Shown here piece by piece: positions 28,752 to 31,798 of a stretch of 31,798 bases of DNA. A program made the position numbers and the translations under genes. The notes beneath the pieces were generated by a model, which made no database searches, had not been told where the DNA came from, and saw nothing but the letters and a program-made list of their open reading frames with translations. Position 1 is the stretch's first letter. Each line of letters opens with the position of its first letter. Where the stretch lies: the NCBI GenBank assembly GCA_910578475.1, contig CAJTRK010000034.1, forward strand, positions 1 through 31,798. The letters are read 5' to 3'. The stretch comes from an uncultured Lachnospiraceae bacterium (lineage in GTDB: Bacteria > Bacillota > Clostridia > Lachnospirales > Lachnospiraceae).

Positions 28752-29660
28752 ATGGAACGTGCGGCGGATGCCATGCTCAATGAGAAAACGGAAAAAGAAA
28801 AGGACTGCGGCGGACTGTCGGGAAAACTGGAAATGAAACATGTGACTTTCGGATATGCCGGAATGGAGAAGCCTTTTATTCAAGACTTTAATCTTTTGCT
28901 GAGAGCGGGAAGTCAGGTTGCTTTCGTCGGAGCTTCCGGCTGTGGGAAATCAACGCTTTTCAAATTGCTTTCGGGATTGTATCAGCCCTGGAGCGGCGAA
29001 ATTCTTTTTGACGGAAAAGAAATATCTCAGATTGACAGCGGCGTCTTTTCAAGCGATTTGGCCGTTGTTGACAAGGACATTGTTCTGTTTGAAGACACCA
29101 TCGCCAACAACATTAAGATGTGGGACAGTACGATTGAAGATTTTGAGATGATTATGGCAGCGCGGGATGCACAGCTTCATGAAGACATTATGCAGCGCGA
29201 AGGCGGCTATCAGTATCGTATTACGGAGGGAGGCCGTAATTTTTCGGGGGGACAGAGACAGCGCATGGAAATAGCGCGTGTGTTGCTACAGAACCCGTCC
29301 ATTATCATTCTGGATGAAGCGACATCCGAATTGGACGAAAGGACAGAGTATGAAGTCGTGAAATCCATCAAAGACAGAGGAATTACCTGTATTGTTGTTC
29401 CTCATCGCCTTTCGACGATTCGTAATTGTGACGAAATCATTGTTTTAGACAACGGAAAAGCAGTCGAGCGGGGAACGCATGAAGAACTTCTGGTAAAAGA
29501 CAGTTTGTATGCCAAGTTCGTCATGAATGAGGAAAAACTTTTTTCTGAAAACCGGAAAGCGCATCATGCAGAACATGAACACCGGGGGGTACGACGCCAC
29601 ATGACGTATTGCAGCATCGCGAAAGAACGGAATCCATTATCTGGGCTTTGCATAAAATAG
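28752..29660 (+). CDS. ATPase domain of an NHLM-type peptide-exporter ABC protein, lacking the membrane domain
   Basis: About 302 residues from ATG 28752 (AAGGA four bases upstream; an in-frame TTG at 28725 is the alternative). The nucleotide-binding domain is complete: Walker A GASGCGKST, LSGLYQPWSGEILFDG, VVDKDIVLFEDTIANNIKMWD, signature FSGGQRQRMEIARVLL, Walker B IIILDEATSELDE and H-loop PHRLSTIRNCDE (Pro where Ala is usual). These features match the C-terminal part of NHLM/lantibiotic-type exporters, which normally carry about 400 more residues of membrane (and peptidase) domain. A TGA at 28692 closes the frame upstream, so that part is missing. The last 40 residues (from SENRKAHHAEH) do not look like the family. 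It is probably a truncated gene; expression of a free ATPase domain is possible. Confidence 0.75.
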   Translation: MERAADAMLNEKTEKEKDCGGLSGKLEMKHVTFGYAGMEKPFIQDFNLLLRAGSQVAFVGASGCGKSTLFKLLSGLYQPWSGEILFDGKEISQIDSGVFSSDLAVVDKDIVLFEDTIANNIKMWDSTIEDFEMIMAARDAQLHEDIMQREGGYQYRITEGGRNFSGGQRQRMEIARVLLQNPSIIILDEATSELDERTEYEVVKSIKDRGITCIVVPHRLSTIRNCDEIIVLDNGKAVERGTHEELLVKDSLYAKFVMNEEKLFSENRKAHHAEHEHRGVRRHMTYCSIAKERNPLSGLCIK

Positions 29661-29687
29661 GATAAAGAAAGCGACAGGGTGCATTAA

Positions 29688-31580
29688 ATGGATTCCCAGA
29701 AATATGAAAATATACTCAATCTGGCGCTGGACACGCCGGAACCGGAGCGGGCAAGAACGCTGGAATTAAATATCGGTTATGAAGAAGAGGACAATACATG
29801 GGAGCTTATCGTCAAATATCACGGTAACCTGCGGGATGGATTGTCCTCTTTTTTGGCACAGCCACAGGGAAGTCTCATGCGAATTGAAGAATTGATAGCG
29901 GGCTATGCGATTTTGACTGTGCCGGAAGCCTTTATGGAGACGCTTTCTGTGGTGGAAGAAATCGAATATATCGAAAAGCCGAAGAGACTTTTTTTTCAAA
30001 TCTTGCAGGGAAAAATTGATTCCTGTATAATTCCCGGAAGCCCCCTCGCCCGCACTCTGCGCGGGCAAAACGTTCTGGTAGCCGTCATCGACTCAGGGAT
30101 TGCATGGAAAAACCGGGATTTTCGGAAGGAGGATGGAACGACGAGAATCCGTTATCTGTGGGACCAGACGTTACAGGCCGGACAGGTGTGGGAGCGTATT
30201 GCGGAAAGCGGATTGCTGCCGGAAGAGCGGCGGGAAAAATACGCGCCGCCGGAGGGTTTTGTAACGGGGGTGGAATTTGACGATGAACAGATAAATGAAG
30301 CCCTTGCAGCACCTTCTGAAACGGAAGCCGCGCTTCTTGTGCCGAGCGTGGACACTTCCGGGCATGGAACGGCGGTTGCCGGGATTGCAGCCGGGACCGG
30401 GGCCGGTTCCAACGGCGTCTATGAGGGTGTGGCGCCGGAGAGTGAACTCCTGATTGTGAAGCTTGGAACGCCGGGGCCGGATTCTTTTCCACGAACGACG
30501 GAACTGATGCGCGCGCTCACTTATGTTGTCAGAAAGTCGTTGGAGCTGAAAATGCCGCTGGCGGTTAATCTGAGTTTTGGAAATACCTACGGGGCGCATA
30601 ATGGCACATCCCTTTTGGAACGTTTTATCGACAATATTTCGGAAATAGGAAGAAACGTCATCTGCGTTGGGAGCGGCAATGAAGGAGCCTCCGGCGGACA
30701 CACCGGAGGAAGCGTGGGGGTGGTAAAAGAAGGGGCGTCCCCGGACGGCCCATCAGAAGGAAACGGAGGACAGACAATTGTCGAACTGGTGGTGGGCAGT
30801 TATGAACGAGGGCTTAATGTGCAGCTCTGGAAAGATTATGTGGACCGCTATCTTGTTCGGATAATCTCTCCAACAGGGGAAGAGTTTTTAGTAGATACAG
30901 CAAGGCCGGGGAAACAAAGCTATCTTTTGGAACAGACAAGAATTCTTCTTTACAACGGGGAACCGGCGCCGTATCTGACCAGTCAGGAGATATACTTCGA
31001 TTTTCTTCCGGTGGAAAATATGAGTTATGTAAACAATGGCGTCTGGACTTTTGTTCTGGAACCAATTAATACAGTGACGGGGAATTATACCTTTTATCTG
31101 CCCTCTGAAACTGTCCGCTCGGGGCAGACTCGATTTGTCAGACCCACGCCGGACGTAACGCTGACGATTCCTTCCACCGCGTCCAAAGTCATTACGGTGG
31201 GCGCCTACCAGACCGGACTGGAAGCCTATGCGGATTTTTCCGGGCGGGGTTATCTTTATCAGGACCGGCTCGGCGGCCGTATAGAGGGGTCTTTTATCAA
31301 ACCGGACATGGTAGCGCCGGGCGTCGGGATTCTGGCGTCTACGCGGGAGGGAACTTATGAGCCTGTTACGGGAACTTCTTTTGCCGTGCCGTTTGTTACC
31401 GGAGCGGCGGCGCTGCTGATGCAATGGGGGATTGTCGATGGGAACGACCCGTATCTGTATGGGGAAAAGGTCAAGGCATACCTGCGTAAAGGGGCGAAAC
31501 CGCTTCGTGGGGAACGGGATTATCCGAATGAAAGGGTGGGGTATGGGGCGATTTGTGTCGAAAATAGTCTGCCTATGTAA
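29688..31580 (+). CDS. S8-family serine protease (subtilase, Csp-like)
   Basis: A 630-residue subtilisin-type protease. The catalytic triad is intact: Asp135 in VAVIDSGIAW, His226 in SGHGTAVAGIAAG and Ser564 in GTSFAVPFVTG, with the oxyanion Asn in VGSGNEG. There is no signal peptide; the first about 100 residues (with YAILTVPEAFMETLSVVEEIEYIEKP) look like a prodomain. A beta-rich insert of about 180 residues lies between the Asn and Ser motifs (VELVVGSYERGLNVQLW to NYTFYLPS), as in clostridial Csp germination proteases and related Lachnospiraceae S8 proteins. The start is ATG 29688 with AGGGTG about nine bases upstream. It follows the NHLM ATPase remnant by 27 bp; a role in maturing an exported peptide is possible but not shown. 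Confidence 0.93.
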   Translation: MDSQKYENILNLALDTPEPERARTLELNIGYEEEDNTWELIVKYHGNLRDGLSSFLAQPQGSLMRIEELIAGYAILTVPEAFMETLSVVEEIEYIEKPKRLFFQILQGKIDSCIIPGSPLARTLRGQNVLVAVIDSGIAWKNRDFRKEDGTTRIRYLWDQTLQAGQVWERIAESGLLPEERREKYAPPEGFVTGVEFDDEQINEALAAPSETEAALLVPSVDTSGHGTAVAGIAAGTGAGSNGVYEGVAPESELLIVKLGTPGPDSFPRTTELMRALTYVVRKSLELKMPLAVNLSFGNTYGAHNGTSLLERFIDNISEIGRNVICVGSGNEGASGGHTGGSVGVVKEGASPDGPSEGNGGQTIVELVVGSYERGLNVQLWKDYVDRYLVRIISPTGEEFLVDTARPGKQSYLLEQTRILLYNGEPAPYLTSQEIYFDFLPVENMSYVNNGVWTFVLEPINTVTGNYTFYLPSETVRSGQTRFVRPTPDVTLTIPSTASKVITVGAYQTGLEAYADFSGRGYLYQDRLGGRIEGSFIKPDMVAPGVGILASTREGTYEPVTGTSFAVPFVTGAAALLMQWGIVDGNDPYLYGEKVKAYLRKGAKPLRGERDYPNERVGYGAICVENSLPM

Positions 31581-31756
31581 ATGAGAGTAGATTTTTAGGG
31601 GAATAAGCGCTTTGTTTTTCGTATATGGTGTCGAATAAAGTTCTTATTATGCATTGTGTGGATTTTATATAAACATTTGGTAGGGCTAAAACGAATAATA
31701 ATTCATAGATAGCATGGAATTCTTAGAATGGAAACAGAACTTAGCTTAATTGCAAA

Positions 31757-31789
31757 AGTAAATTCCAGTGCAGGAGTAAATTCTACTGC
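31757..31789. repeat. 15-bp direct repeats at the window end
   Basis: AGTAAATTCCAGTGC (31757-31771) recurs as AGTAAATTCTACTGC (31775-31789), two mismatches, period 18 bp. The 218 bp after the protease stop is AT-rich with no gene or clear terminator; what the repeats belong to may lie beyond the window. Confidence 0.55.
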
Positions 31790-31798
31790 CCTTTCAAA

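Overview
The window reads as a chromosome segment of a low-to-mid GC, spore-forming-type Firmicute, most likely a gut Lachnospiraceae (Clostridium cluster XIVa). The grounds are the order DUF1385 - prmC - prfA, strong AGGAGG-type ribosome binding sites with frequent GTG/TTG starts, sigma-A-like promoters, a CsoR/CopA copper locus, a Csp-like subtilase and a fragment of an NHLM-type peptide exporter. The assignment comes from recognising families by eye; no search was run.

Layout. 1-3461: translation-termination operon (DUF1385 membrane protein, PrmC, RF1), ending in a 46-bp direct duplication of the prfA 3' end. 3483-7242: an AgrC/AgrA-like two-component pair (GHKL kinase, LytTR regulator) flanked by two exported proteins, the first a clear lipoprotein. 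7277-8457: a gene graveyard. A perfect promoter and a leader with a 14-bp TTCG-capped stem lead into an NYN-domain remnant, followed by an internally deleted carbamoyltransferase and a truncated GNAT acetyltransferase. 8412-15395: an envelope-stress type module (TfoX-N protein, OmpR regulator, HAMP kinase, membrane acyltransferase, then an ABC ATPase and an FtsX-type permease). The ABC pair is preceded by an 11-bp-spaced direct repeat suited to an OmpR regulator. 15421-18863: SCP2-like protein, MATE exporter, M18 aminopeptidase. 18927-20301: AraC regulator on the minus strand with a strong promoter about 360 bp upstream, so its mRNA would carry a long leader full of tandem repeats. 20387-23570: copper-controlled csoR-copA operon with two CsoR-type palindromes; a CopZ-like chaperone is fused in frame to the CopA C-terminus behind its own internal ribosome binding site. 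23520-28527: a plus-strand repeat-rich surface protein gene sits almost gaplessly between the minus-strand regulator and minus-strand 7TM kinase of a two-component system. 28725-31580: NHLM-type ABC ATPase domain lacking its membrane part, then a cytoplasmic-looking S8 protease.

The most unusual points are the RR(-)/surface protein(+)/HK(-) arrangement, which could be a non-contiguous operon with built-in antisense; the CopA-CopZ fusion with an internal start; the repeat-bearing AraC leader; the structured leader in front of the NYN remnant; and short perfect hairpins placed directly upstream of the ribosome binding site in four genes. No tRNA, rRNA, CRISPR array or intact transposase was seen.
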